Assembly (NCBI RefSeq): GCF_003121585.1
Contig: NZ_QEOO01000032.1
Span: forward strand, 1-35,645
Reading direction: 5' to 3'
Origin: Nocardioides speluncae
GTDB taxonomy: Bacteria; Actinomycetota; Actinomycetes; Propionibacteriales; Nocardioidaceae
Length of the DNA stretch: 35,645 nt
The notes below the pieces were generated by a model, which did no database searches, was not told the DNA's origin, and saw nothing but the letters and a program-made list of their open reading frames with translations. How positions within the stretch are numbered: position 1 is the first letter of the stretch; each line of letters opens with the position of its first letter. A program made the position numbers and the translations under genes. Shown here piece by piece: positions 1-7,241 of this stretch.

Positions 1-3000
1 CCACCACCGGTGCCAGCCGGAACAGCAGCTGCGCTGCCGTTGCCGACGGCGCAGGTGCCCCAGTCGGTCGTGTTCACGAAGAACAGCGACGCTTCCTGGG
101 CACCACAGGGGTTCTGCTGCATCCCACCGACGGCGGTGATGGTCTGCTGGGAGGCCACATCGCTGTGACCCCCAGAACCAGCACCAGCGCCAGCCGGAAC
201 AGCTGCAACCGCGCCACCGTTGCCGGTAGCGCAGGTGCCCCAGTCGGTGCTGTTCACGAAGAACAGCGACGCTTCCTGGGCTCCACAGGGGTTCTGCTGC
301 ATCCCGCCGACGGCGGTGATGGTCTGCTGGGAGGCCACATCGCTGTGACCGCCCGAGCCCCAACCGCCGCCTGCGGGTACTGCACCCGTCGCGCTGCCAT
401 CAGAGACGGCGCAGGTGCCCCAGTCGGTCGTGTTCACGAAGAACAGCGACGCTTCCTGGGCACCGCACGGGTTCTGCTGCATCCCGCCGACGGCGGTGAT
501 GGTCTGCTGGGAAGCCACATCGCTGTGACCGCCCGAGCCCCAACCCGCACCGGCAGGTACTGCACCCGTCGCGCTGCCATCAGAGACGGCGCAGGTGCCC
601 CAGTCGGTCGTGTTCACGAAGAACAGCGACGCTTCCTGGGCACCGCACGGGTTCTGCTGCATCCCGCCGACGGCGGTGATGGTCTGCTGGGAAGCCACAT
701 CGCTGTGACCGCCCGAGCCCCAACCCGCACCGGCAGGTACTGCACCCGTCGCGCTGCCATCAGAGACGGCGCAGGTGCCCCAGTCGGTCGTGTTCACGAA
801 GAACAGCGACGCTTCCTGGGCACCGCACGGGTTCTGCTGCATTCCGCCGACGGCGGTGATGGTCTGCTGGGAAGCCACATCACTGTGACCACCAGAGCCC
901 CAACCGCTGCCTGCGGGTACTGCACCCGTTGCCGCGCCGCCATCAGAGACGGCGCAGGTGCCCCAGTCGGTCGTGTTCACGAAGAACAGCGACGCCTCTT
1001 GAGCACCGCAGGGGTTCTGCTGCATCCCGCCAACTGCGGTGATGGTCTGCTGGGAGGCCACATCAGAGTGACCGCCCGAGCCGTAGCCACCACTGCCACC
1101 ACCGTTGCCGGTGGCGCAGGTGCCCCAGTCGGTGCTGTTCACGAAGAACAGCGACGCTTCCTGGGCACCGCAGGGGTTCTGCTGCATCCCGCCAACAGCG
1201 GTGATGGTCTGCTGGGAAGCCACATCACTGTGACCGCCCGAGCCGTAGCCGCCGCTCGCTGCCGGTACCGCACCAGCTGCCGTCGCTGCGCCGCCGCTGT
1301 CGACGGCACACGTGCCGAAGTCCTGCGACGACACGAAGAACAGCGACGCGGCCTGCTGGCCGCACGGGTTCTGCTGCATCCCGCCGACCGCGGTGATGGT
1401 CTGCTGGGAGGCCACATCACTGTGACCGCCCGAGCCGTAGCCACCACTGCCACCACCGTTGCCGGTGGCGCAGGTGCCCCAGTCGGTGCTGTTCACGAAG
1501 AACAGCGACGCGGCCTGGGCACCACACGGGTTCTGCTGCATCCCACCGACCGCGGTGATGGTCTGCTGAGAGGCCACATCGCTGTGACCGCCCGAGCCCC
1601 ATCCACCGTCGCCGGGTGCCGCTGCCGAGCTACCAGAAGTGACACCCGCTAACGCAGGCTCCCCGTCGTCGGACGAGCCCGCCTCCGACGAAGTGGCGTT
1701 GCTGCCTGCGGTGCTCGGCTCATGGCCGGTCATGCCGACCTGGGCCGGGTTGGCGCCGTACTCCTGGTTCACCGACGCACTGGAGATGTACGGCGGGGCC
1801 GCAGAAGACCCTGTCGCAGTTCCAGACGCCGGGGCCGGCGTGCCGTTGCCCGCGGGTGCGGACACCGGTGCCAGCTGGGAGTCAGTGCCCGAGGCGGGAA
1901 CCGCCACGACACTGTCCTGGGCGACCGGAGCCGCCTGGGCGTGCGGCGGCGAGGTGCCACCATTGTCCCCGCCGGGTGCCGCCGCGAGCGGCGAGTTGCC
2001 CGCCGCCACGAGGGCCTGCGCGGGGGTGTTGCTGAGCGACATTGCCGCTTCACCACCGGGTACGGCGGACGCAGCCGCGCTCAGCGGATCGCCCGTCGTG
2101 CCGGTCGCGTTGCTGACGATGCCGCCACCCTGCAGCGAGCCCGCAGCGCCGGTGACCTGCGTCAGCGGCGTACCGCCCAGCAGTTCGGTCGCCTTGCTGA
2201 TCAGGCCGCCGCCCTGCAGCGACGTCGCTGTGCCCGTCACCTGCTCGAGCGGAGTACCCGCCGCCACCGAGGTCACCGAGTTGAGAGGTGAACCGCCGCC
2301 GGTCAGCGAACCCGCCATCTGAAGCGGCGAGCCGCCGGTGAGCGAGCTCGCCATCTGGAGCGGCGAGCCACCGGTGAGGGTGCTGGCCATCTGCAGCGGC
2401 GAACCGCCACCGGTGACCGAGCCCAGCGCGTCCAGCGGCGTACCGCCACCGGTGACCGAGCCCAGCGCGTCCAGCGGCGTACCGCCACCGGTGACCGAGC
2501 CCAGCGCGTCCAGCGGCGTACCGCCACCGGTGACCGAGCCCAGCGCGTCCAGCGGCGTACCGCCACCGGTGACCGAGCCCAGCGCGTCCAGCGGCGTACC
2601 GCCACCGGTGACCGAGCCCAGCGCGTCCAGCGGCGTACCGCCACCGGTGACCGAGCCCAGCGCGTCCAGCGGGGTGCCACCGGTCAGGCCGCCGAGGGCG
2701 GCCGTCGGATCGGATCCCAATGGGCTGCTTCCCAGTGGGGTCGGTCCGAGGGGGGTGCCCCCGAGTGGACCGCGGCCTCCCGCGAGGGTGTTCACCGAGT
2801 CCAGCGGCGAACCGCTGCCTACCGAGCCGAGATCAACCACCGGAGGTGGCTTCTCGTCCCACGGAGGGTTGCCGTCGAGTCCGGTCAACGAGCCGACATC
2901 GACCGGCGAGGTCGTGCCGCCGGGGATGGGCAGTGGAACTGGACCTGCCCCGCCCACAGCCCCGAGAAGGCCGAGTACGGCGCCCGCCGGGTCTCCGCCC

Positions 3001-3686
3001 GTCGAATCCGGAACAAGCTGCGTCAACCCAGACGGTGCCACAGTGGACAGTCCGCCGTTCGCGCCGAGGTCCGCCACATCGAGCGGCAGGCTGTCAGTCG
3101 GAACGGGAAGCCCTCCGAGAGGGCTGGCCGCGCCGTCAGCAGGTGCCGAGATGGGCTGGACTGAGGTGCTTTCGTCGTAACCCTGATCCGTGGAGGCCGC
3201 GATGGTCTCGTAGATCTGGTCGGAGTCGCCGTTGTCGGCGCTCATGTTGGACCCGGACTCCGGTTCCTGCACGTACTCGACCATGGTCTGGTCGGGCGTG
3301 CCGGACGCAGGCTGCCCAGCGATCGGGCGGTCCTTGTCCGGAGTCGTGGTGGGTGTCGTCTCTGCCTCGATCGACGCAGCCACGGACTCGTGCGCGGGCG
3401 CTACTACTGGTGCGCCCGAGTCGGGTACGTGGAGCTGCATCTGTCCTGCGGGCTGCTGGTCGAATACCTGACCAGGCTCGCCGCCGAGGAGCGACGACAC
3501 CGGCTCTGCGAGCGTCGAGGTTGCGCCCTCGACGATCTGGACCACCGAGGGGTCCTGGCCGTTGCTGTCCTGGGCCTCTGGCCCAGAATCGGCTTGAGCG
3601 ATCCCTGCGCCGACGACGATGAAGCCGCCGGCGATCATACAGACGCTCGCCGATCTCCTAATGCTCCTGAGGAGCTGAAGTTTCAT
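1..3686 (-). CDS. Secreted repeat protein with chaplin-like C-x17-C repeats (partial, runs off the left edge)
   Basis: The frame is open from ATG at 3686 to the window edge (about 1228 codons) with no stop. The start follows a GGGAGAAGGGA ribosome site. Residues 1-32 form a signal peptide: basic MKLQLLRSIRR, a hydrophobic stretch, then cleavage near GIAQA-DS. The next 300 residues are Pro/Gly/Ser/Asp-rich. Residues about 335-430 hold seven tandem copies of TPLDALGSVTGGG. From about residue 690 onward there are at least nine repeats of 54-64 residues. Each has the core QQTITAVGGMQQNPCG, then a hydrophobic strand (SLFFVN), then WGTC or FGTC, giving two Cys as C-x17-C. Streptomyces chaplins have the same Cys spacing, with CG at the first Cys and G-x-TC or GNTC at the second. 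A hydrophobic or amyloid cell-surface layer is therefore plausible but inferred. No C-terminal anchor is visible. Plus-strand reading frames over this region are shadows. Confidence 0.85.
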   Translation of the reverse strand, partial: MKLQLLRSIRRSASVCMIAGGFIVVGAGIAQADSGPEAQDSNGQDPSVVQIVEGATSTLAEPVSSLLGGEPGQVFDQQPAGQMQLHVPDSGAPVVAPAHESVAASIEAETTPTTTPDKDRPIAGQPASGTPDQTMVEYVQEPESGSNMSADNGDSDQIYETIAASTDQGYDESTSVQPISAPADGAASPLGGLPVPTDSLPLDVADLGANGGLSTVAPSGLTQLVPDSTGGDPAGAVLGLLGAVGGAGPVPLPIPGGTTSPVDVGSLTGLDGNPPWDEKPPPVVDLGSVGSGSPLDSVNTLAGGRGPLGGTPLGPTPLGSSPLGSDPTAALGGLTGGTPLDALGSVTGGGTPLDALGSVTGGGTPLDALGSVTGGGTPLDALGSVTGGGTPLDALGSVTGGGTPLDALGSVTGGGTPLDALGSVTGGGSPLQMASTLTGGSPLQMASSLTGGSPLQMAGSLTGGGSPLNSVTSVAAGTPLEQVTGTATSLQGGGLISKATELLGGTPLTQVTGAAGSLQGGGIVSNATGTTGDPLSAAASAVPGGEAAMSLSNTPAQALVAAGNSPLAAAPGGDNGGTSPPHAQAAPVAQDSVVAVPASGTDSQLAPVSAPAGNGTPAPASGTATGSSAAPPYISSASVNQEYGANPAQVGMTGHEPSTAGSNATSSEAGSSDDGEPALAGVTSGSSAAAPGDGGWGSGGHSDVASQQTITAVGGMQQNPCGAQAASLFFVNSTDWGTCATGNGGGSGGYGSGGHSDVASQQTITAVGGMQQNPCGQQAASLFFVSSQDFGTCAVDSGGAATAAGAVPAASGGYGSGGHSDVASQQTITAVGGMQQNPCGAQEASLFFVNSTDWGTCATGNGGGSGGYGSGGHSDVASQQTITAVGGMQQNPCGAQEASLFFVNTTDWGTCAVSDGGAATGAVPAGSGWGSGGHSDVASQQTITAVGGMQQNPCGAQEASLFFVNTTDWGTCAVSDGSATGAVPAGAGWGSGGHSDVASQQTITAVGGMQQNPCGAQEASLFFVNTTDWGTCAVSDGSATGAVPAGAGWGSGGHSDVASQQTITAVGGMQQNPCGAQEASLFFVNTTDWGTCAVSDGSATGAVPAGGGWGSGGHSDVASQQTITAVGGMQQNPCGAQEASLFFVNSTDWGTCATGNGGAVAAVPAGAGAGSGGHSDVASQQTITAVGGMQQNPCGAQEASLFFVNTTDWGTCAVGNGSAAAVPAGTGG
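42..1610 (-). repeat. Long tandem DNA repeat encoding the Cys-pair units
   Basis: The marker GTGCC (in GCAGGTGCC) recurs at 55, 235, 415, 595, 775, 958, 1120, 1312 and 1474. The periods are 180, 180, 180, 180, 183, 162, 192 and 162 bp, all multiples of three. Units 541-720 and 721-900 differ at only a few bases, which indicates recent duplication or gene conversion. Unit 1312 is the most divergent and has FGTC in place of WGTC. The array continues past the left edge. Confidence 0.95.
2404..2680 (-). repeat. Seven 39-bp tandem repeats (13-residue TPLDALGSVTGGG units)
   Basis: Seven consecutive 39-bp copies, almost identical in bases, lie inside the secreted protein gene. They encode a Gly/Thr-rich linker with a short LDAL hydrophobic turn. 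Such identity predicts variation in copy number between strains. Confidence 0.95.
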
Positions 3687-3713
3687 TCCCTTCTCCCAAT
3701 GTGATTGGAGGGA

Positions 3714-3743
3714 CGCGGCCGGGGCTGTGCAGCCAGGGCCGCG
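3714..3743 (-). terminator. Hairpin between the two secreted-protein genes
   Basis: CGCGGCC (3714-3720) pairs with GGCCGCG (3737-3743), and GGCTG/CAGCC can extend it inside. It follows the stop of the 3786-5465 gene and lies in the leader of the next one. There is no T-run, so it may be a weak terminator, an attenuator or a processing stem rather than a full stop. Confidence 0.5.
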
Positions 3744-3785
3744 GATTACCTGAAGCCTTCGTGCATGAAGCGCTACAGGCGTCCG

Positions 3786-5465
3786 TCAATCAGGGGAGTG
3801 TCCGGGTCCGAAGGTAGGTGCTCCCGGCAGCCGCCACGCCTCGTGGGAAGCAGCCCCGAGGTGCGTCGTACCGGGAAGTCCGAGGGCGTCGAGATCGGTC
3901 TGACCCAGGTCGGATCCGCCGCCGCCTGCCGGGCCCGAGCTGCCCCCATGACTGCTCGGTGCGGCCGGCGTGGCCGGGATCTGCGAGGGGACCGGAGCAG
4001 GGACGCCGTCCTGCTGGGAGTTGCGATCGGTGTCGCCCTGGGAGCTGCCGTGGGCGGTGCGCTCGACCTGGGACCGGATCGCGTGGTCGAAGGGACTGGA
4101 CTGTTCGCCGTACGCCGACCCGCCAGATTGAGGAGGCGGTGCGGACGGAGGATTGTCCGGTACGCCGTCCGCCGGGCCGTCGGGCGGGGTCGAGCTCGGA
4201 CCTGGGAACAGGTCGAGAAGCAGCTGCTCGCCGATCGTCGTCTGGTCGTCGCCCGAGCCGTTCTGGCTGGAGCCGCTGGTGGCCGGCGACGTCGGCGAGG
4301 CCGGGCTGGCGCCGCCGTTGCCCGAGCCGGGCAGCTGCGGGTCCACGATCGGGATGTGTACGGCGGGTACGTCCGGCACCACATCGTTCGCGGTATGGGT
4401 GACCGAGCCGGCGACGCCGTTGACGGTCGGCCGCAGCCGTTCTATGACCGGGTCGAGCGAGTCGGTGACGGGCTCGGTGACCGGTGTCGCCAAGGAGTCG
4501 ACCACACCGGTAGCGGGAGCCAGCGCCGGCGTCGCTGCCACCGAGCCGAGCCCGGCCGGCACCGGAACCGACGAAGACAGGTCGTCCACGCCGGCGGCCA
4601 CCTCATCGGGCAGCGCGGACTGACAGGTCGCGAACAGGTCGGCGAGTCCGTCCGGCATGGTCTCGGACAACGGGTCGGTCAGGTTGCTCGGGGCAGCCGG
4701 GGTGTTGCCGTGGATTGTCCCGGCGGTCTCCTCAGTGAGACCGCCGGACCCGGGCCAGCCGAGATCGTGCTCGACTGGTGCGGGAGCTTGGTAGGGCGCG
4801 AGGTCCAGATCCGGCATCGCCGCGGCGGCCGGTTCGATGGCCTGCGTCGCGGCGGCGGTCTCCGGTTCGGTAACGGGAGTGGGGGCGGGCGTTGGTCCCA
4901 CCTCCCCCTCCGGGGCCGGGAGCGACTCCGGAGGGGGAGAGTGGGTGGTGGAGGAGATCACCGCAGAGTCGGCGTTGTCCGCGTCAGCGGTTCCGCTCGA
5001 CGTACCAACCGGGGGTACGGAGCCGGAGCTCACTGCTGCGGACGGAGTTGCCGTCTGCGTCGGCCGATCGATCTCCTCCACCGGCGCTGGTCCATCCTGG
5101 CCCGCGACCAGCGCCATGTTGGACGGGACCGGGGTCGGAGCCATCACCCCGCCCGGCGATGAAGCCGCCCCGGGCCCGTCCTCGAAGGTCTCTGCCGACG
5201 GATCAGCCGTCGTCGGCGGGACCATGTTGCTTGGTGCCAATTGGTCTTGCTGTTCGTCCTGCTGTGCATCGGCCGACTGCGTCGCACAGTCACCCGCCTC
5301 GTCCTCCGACCCGCACCCGTCGGCGTTGGCCTGGCTGCCGAGGAGGATCACAGCGATGGTGGCGAACGCGGCGATCACGGCGATCCGGACCACGGTCCGA
5401 GCAATGCCCGGTCCGGTGTCGGTGCCGATGTGATCACATGCCGTGATCGGTGCCGCTGCAACCAT
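3786..5465 (-). CDS. Secreted acidic low-complexity protein
   Basis: This 559-residue protein is of unrecognised family. ATG at 5465 follows a GGGTGGTG stretch. Residues about 20-48 form an uncleaved-looking or late-cleaved signal (VVRIAVIAAFATIAVILLG, then SQANADG). The remainder is Pro/Ala/Ser/Asp/Glu-rich and probably disordered. A more helical middle part (about residues 270-350) contains PVTEPVTDSLDPVIERLRP and TANDVVPDV segments. The plus-strand gene at 11482 has similar segments (ANVVEEAP, AVAPILDLVPGG) after a similar signal ending AQADD, so the two may be distant paralogues. It lies 99 bp upstream of the chaplin-like repeat gene on the same strand and is probably co-expressed. Several long frames on the plus strand here are shadows: the minus frame has a proper signal peptide and start. 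Confidence 0.75.
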   Translation of the reverse strand: MVAAAPITACDHIGTDTGPGIARTVVRIAVIAAFATIAVILLGSQANADGCGSEDEAGDCATQSADAQQDEQQDQLAPSNMVPPTTADPSAETFEDGPGAASSPGGVMAPTPVPSNMALVAGQDGPAPVEEIDRPTQTATPSAAVSSGSVPPVGTSSGTADADNADSAVISSTTHSPPPESLPAPEGEVGPTPAPTPVTEPETAAATQAIEPAAAAMPDLDLAPYQAPAPVEHDLGWPGSGGLTEETAGTIHGNTPAAPSNLTDPLSETMPDGLADLFATCQSALPDEVAAGVDDLSSSVPVPAGLGSVAATPALAPATGVVDSLATPVTEPVTDSLDPVIERLRPTVNGVAGSVTHTANDVVPDVPAVHIPIVDPQLPGSGNGGASPASPTSPATSGSSQNGSGDDQTTIGEQLLLDLFPGPSSTPPDGPADGVPDNPPSAPPPQSGGSAYGEQSSPFDHAIRSQVERTAHGSSQGDTDRNSQQDGVPAPVPSQIPATPAAPSSHGGSSGPAGGGGSDLGQTDLDALGLPGTTHLGAASHEAWRLPGAPTFGPGHSPD

Positions 5466-5844
5466 TTCGCTGATTCACCACCCTCGAACTGTGAGTGACG
5501 CTTGACGACGAACGACGTGGTCTGCCGTGTTGCACGTGCTTCAGCTGGAGAGCGGGGCCTCGGAATGACAGAGAGAACTCTGTCGCCCTGCTTGTTGGGA
5601 TCTCGGTCGAGGACTGCGCTTGGTTGTGTCCACTCGCATGACCTCTTGCGAAGTCCCGGCGGACCGATTGCGCTCGGAATATGGAGCAGAACTCCATCAC
5701 TCTCGGACCTAGCCCACCGAGTCTCGGAAACCCGACGAACATGATGTAACGGACAAATCATTACGGCTGGGAAGTCGTGATGTCCAGAGGTGGATCGAAA
5801 GATTTTTCCGAAGCCGTCGAGTCAGCTGTCGGAGGCGCGCCGTA
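5466..5844. other. 379-bp gap, likely promoter region of the secreted-protein pair
   Basis: Both flanking genes are on the minus strand, so this is the 3' flank of the DUF4032 gene and the leader of the 3786-5465 gene. It is less G+C-rich than its surroundings. Short frames on both strands lack protein-like composition. On the minus strand near 5760-5745 it contains TTTGTCCGTTACATC. A related ATGTCCGATTAG lies ahead of the other secreted-protein pair at about 11400. No RNA gene was recognised. Confidence 0.5.
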
Positions 5845-7059
5845 CTAGACCGGATCCGGTCCGGCTAGCGCCTCGTCCGGCCGCGACAGCAGCACGGTGT
5901 CGATGTAGTCGCGAGCGGTGTCGAAGATCGACACCTCATGTCCGGCCCGTTCCGAGAGGTACCACCGGTGGTCGAGGATCTCGTGGAAGATCTCGGCTGG
6001 CTCCAGCTTGCCGCGCGCGTCCGGCGGCACCATCGCCATGATCGGCTCGTAGACCTGGGTCAGCCAGCGGTTGGCGACCAGGGTGCGGTCCTCGCCGCCG
6101 AGGTCGAAGTGCGCGGTGAACGCCGCCAGGTCGTTGAGGAGACGGCGGGCCTGGTTCTCCTCGACGTTGAGCCCGGTCAGGGCCTGGAGCTCGCGGCAGT
6201 GGTGGCCGAGCTCGACCACCCGTGGCTGGATCCGGACCCGGTCGCCGTCGAAGTCGGTGACGATGTCCAGCTCGTCGACGTCGAAGCCGAGCTCGTTGAG
6301 CCGCTCGATCCGCTGCTCGATCCGCGACATCTCCGATGCGCCGAACTCCTCCTCGGCGGTGAGCTCGGCCCACAGCGCGTCGTACCGCTCCTGGATCAGG
6401 TCGATGATCTCGTGTGCCCGCACCTCGGCGTCCAGGGCCTGCGAGGCCTGCAGGTCGAGCAGCTCGGCGAAGACGTTCTCGCAACCGACCGTGACGTCGT
6501 ACTCCCGTAGTCGGTCCGACAGTGCGGACTTGAACTCGCCGGTCTCGGCATCCACCAAGTACGCCGCGAACTCGCCGGCGTTGCGGCGGAAGAGCACGTT
6601 GGACAGCGACACGTCGCCCCAGTAGAAGTCCGCCAGGTGCAGCCGCACCAGCAGGACGACCAGGGCGTCGACCAGGTGCGGCAGGTTGTCGGCGCTGAGG
6701 CCGTGCGCGAACAGGCTGCGGTAGGGGAGCGAGAACTGCAGGTGCCGGGTCAGCAGCGCCGCCGGCAGCGGCTCGCCGGCCGCATCGACCCGGCCCGTGA
6801 CCACGCCCTGTGCGACGACGGCGGGCAGCCCCAGCCGCTGGAGGTCGCGGAGCAGGCGGTACTCGCGGAAGGCGATCTCCTCCTGGGTCTCCTTCACCGC
6901 ATAGACGCGGTCGCGGAGCCGGACGATGCGCACGACGTGCCGGGACAGCCCACGGGGCAGCGGTACGACGTACTCGTCGCTCCACTCCGTCAGCGGCGTC
7001 GACCAGGGCAGGGTCACGATCGCCGGATCGGGCCGGCTGGCCACGATGCGCAGGGCCAT
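5845..7059 (-). CDS. DUF4032 domain protein, kinase-like fold
   Basis: This 404-residue cytoplasmic protein belongs to the actinobacterial DUF4032 family, whose N-terminal half resembles lipopolysaccharide kinases. Visible kinase-like residues are K56 and E66 (YAVKET...FREYRLL), a catalytic-loop-like D149...N154 (WGDVSLSNVLF) and a DFG-like D170 (LVDAE). The C-terminal half holds the DUF4032 region, with a charged helical stretch followed by WLTQVYEPIMAMVP. Its substrate is unknown. The ATG at 7059 is only 10 bp from the edge of the inverted-repeat element, so any promoter must lie in or beyond that element. There is no strong ribosome site. Confidence 0.85.
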   Translation of the reverse strand: MALRIVASRPDPAIVTLPWSTPLTEWSDEYVVPLPRGLSRHVVRIVRLRDRVYAVKETQEEIAFREYRLLRDLQRLGLPAVVAQGVVTGRVDAAGEPLPAALLTRHLQFSLPYRSLFAHGLSADNLPHLVDALVVLLVRLHLADFYWGDVSLSNVLFRRNAGEFAAYLVDAETGEFKSALSDRLREYDVTVGCENVFAELLDLQASQALDAEVRAHEIIDLIQERYDALWAELTAEEEFGASEMSRIEQRIERLNELGFDVDELDIVTDFDGDRVRIQPRVVELGHHCRELQALTGLNVEENQARRLLNDLAAFTAHFDLGGEDRTLVANRWLTQVYEPIMAMVPPDARGKLEPAEIFHEILDHRWYLSERAGHEVSIFDTARDYIDTVLLSRPDEALAGPDPV

Positions 7060-7068
7060 CCGACGAGA

Positions 7069-7234
7069 CTAGTGGTCATCTCCGTTGATTCGCCAAGGGT
7101 CTGCGCGGCCATGGCACGCACATCGCTGCGTTGTCGTCGGTCGACGGGCCACCGGCCCGCCTCCCTCCGACGCCTTGCGCTGCACGCACCCTGACCACGC
7201 ATACCCCCGACGAATCAACGGAGATGACCACTAG
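7069..7234. mobile_element. 166-bp MITE-like element with perfect 24-bp terminal inverted repeats
   Basis: Bases 7069-7092 (starting CTAGTGGTCATCTCCGTTGA) are the exact reverse complement of 7211-7234. The similarity extends imperfectly inward by about 20 more bases (GGGTNTGCG on both arms). There is no coding sequence inside. Both tips carry CTAG, the 4-bp target favoured by some IS5-family elements, so a non-autonomous derivative is possible. It fills nearly the whole 182-bp gap between the GH13 stop (7242) and the DUF4032 start (7059). Alternatives are a long-loop hairpin or a bidirectional regulatory element. Confidence 0.6.
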
Positions 7235-7241
7235 CGGCCTG

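Noticed and set aside
165..1652. 495-residue plus-strand frame with repeats (HEEQRRFLGTARVLLHPADGG)
   Set aside because: It is the complement of the minus-strand repeat gene. The minus frame has a signal peptide, a ribosome site and sensible Cys-pair repeats, and stays open over the whole 3.7 kb.
5375..5761. Genes in the 5466-5844 gap (frames on both strands)
   Set aside because: Composition is not protein-like, there are no ribosome sites, and the frames overlap each other.
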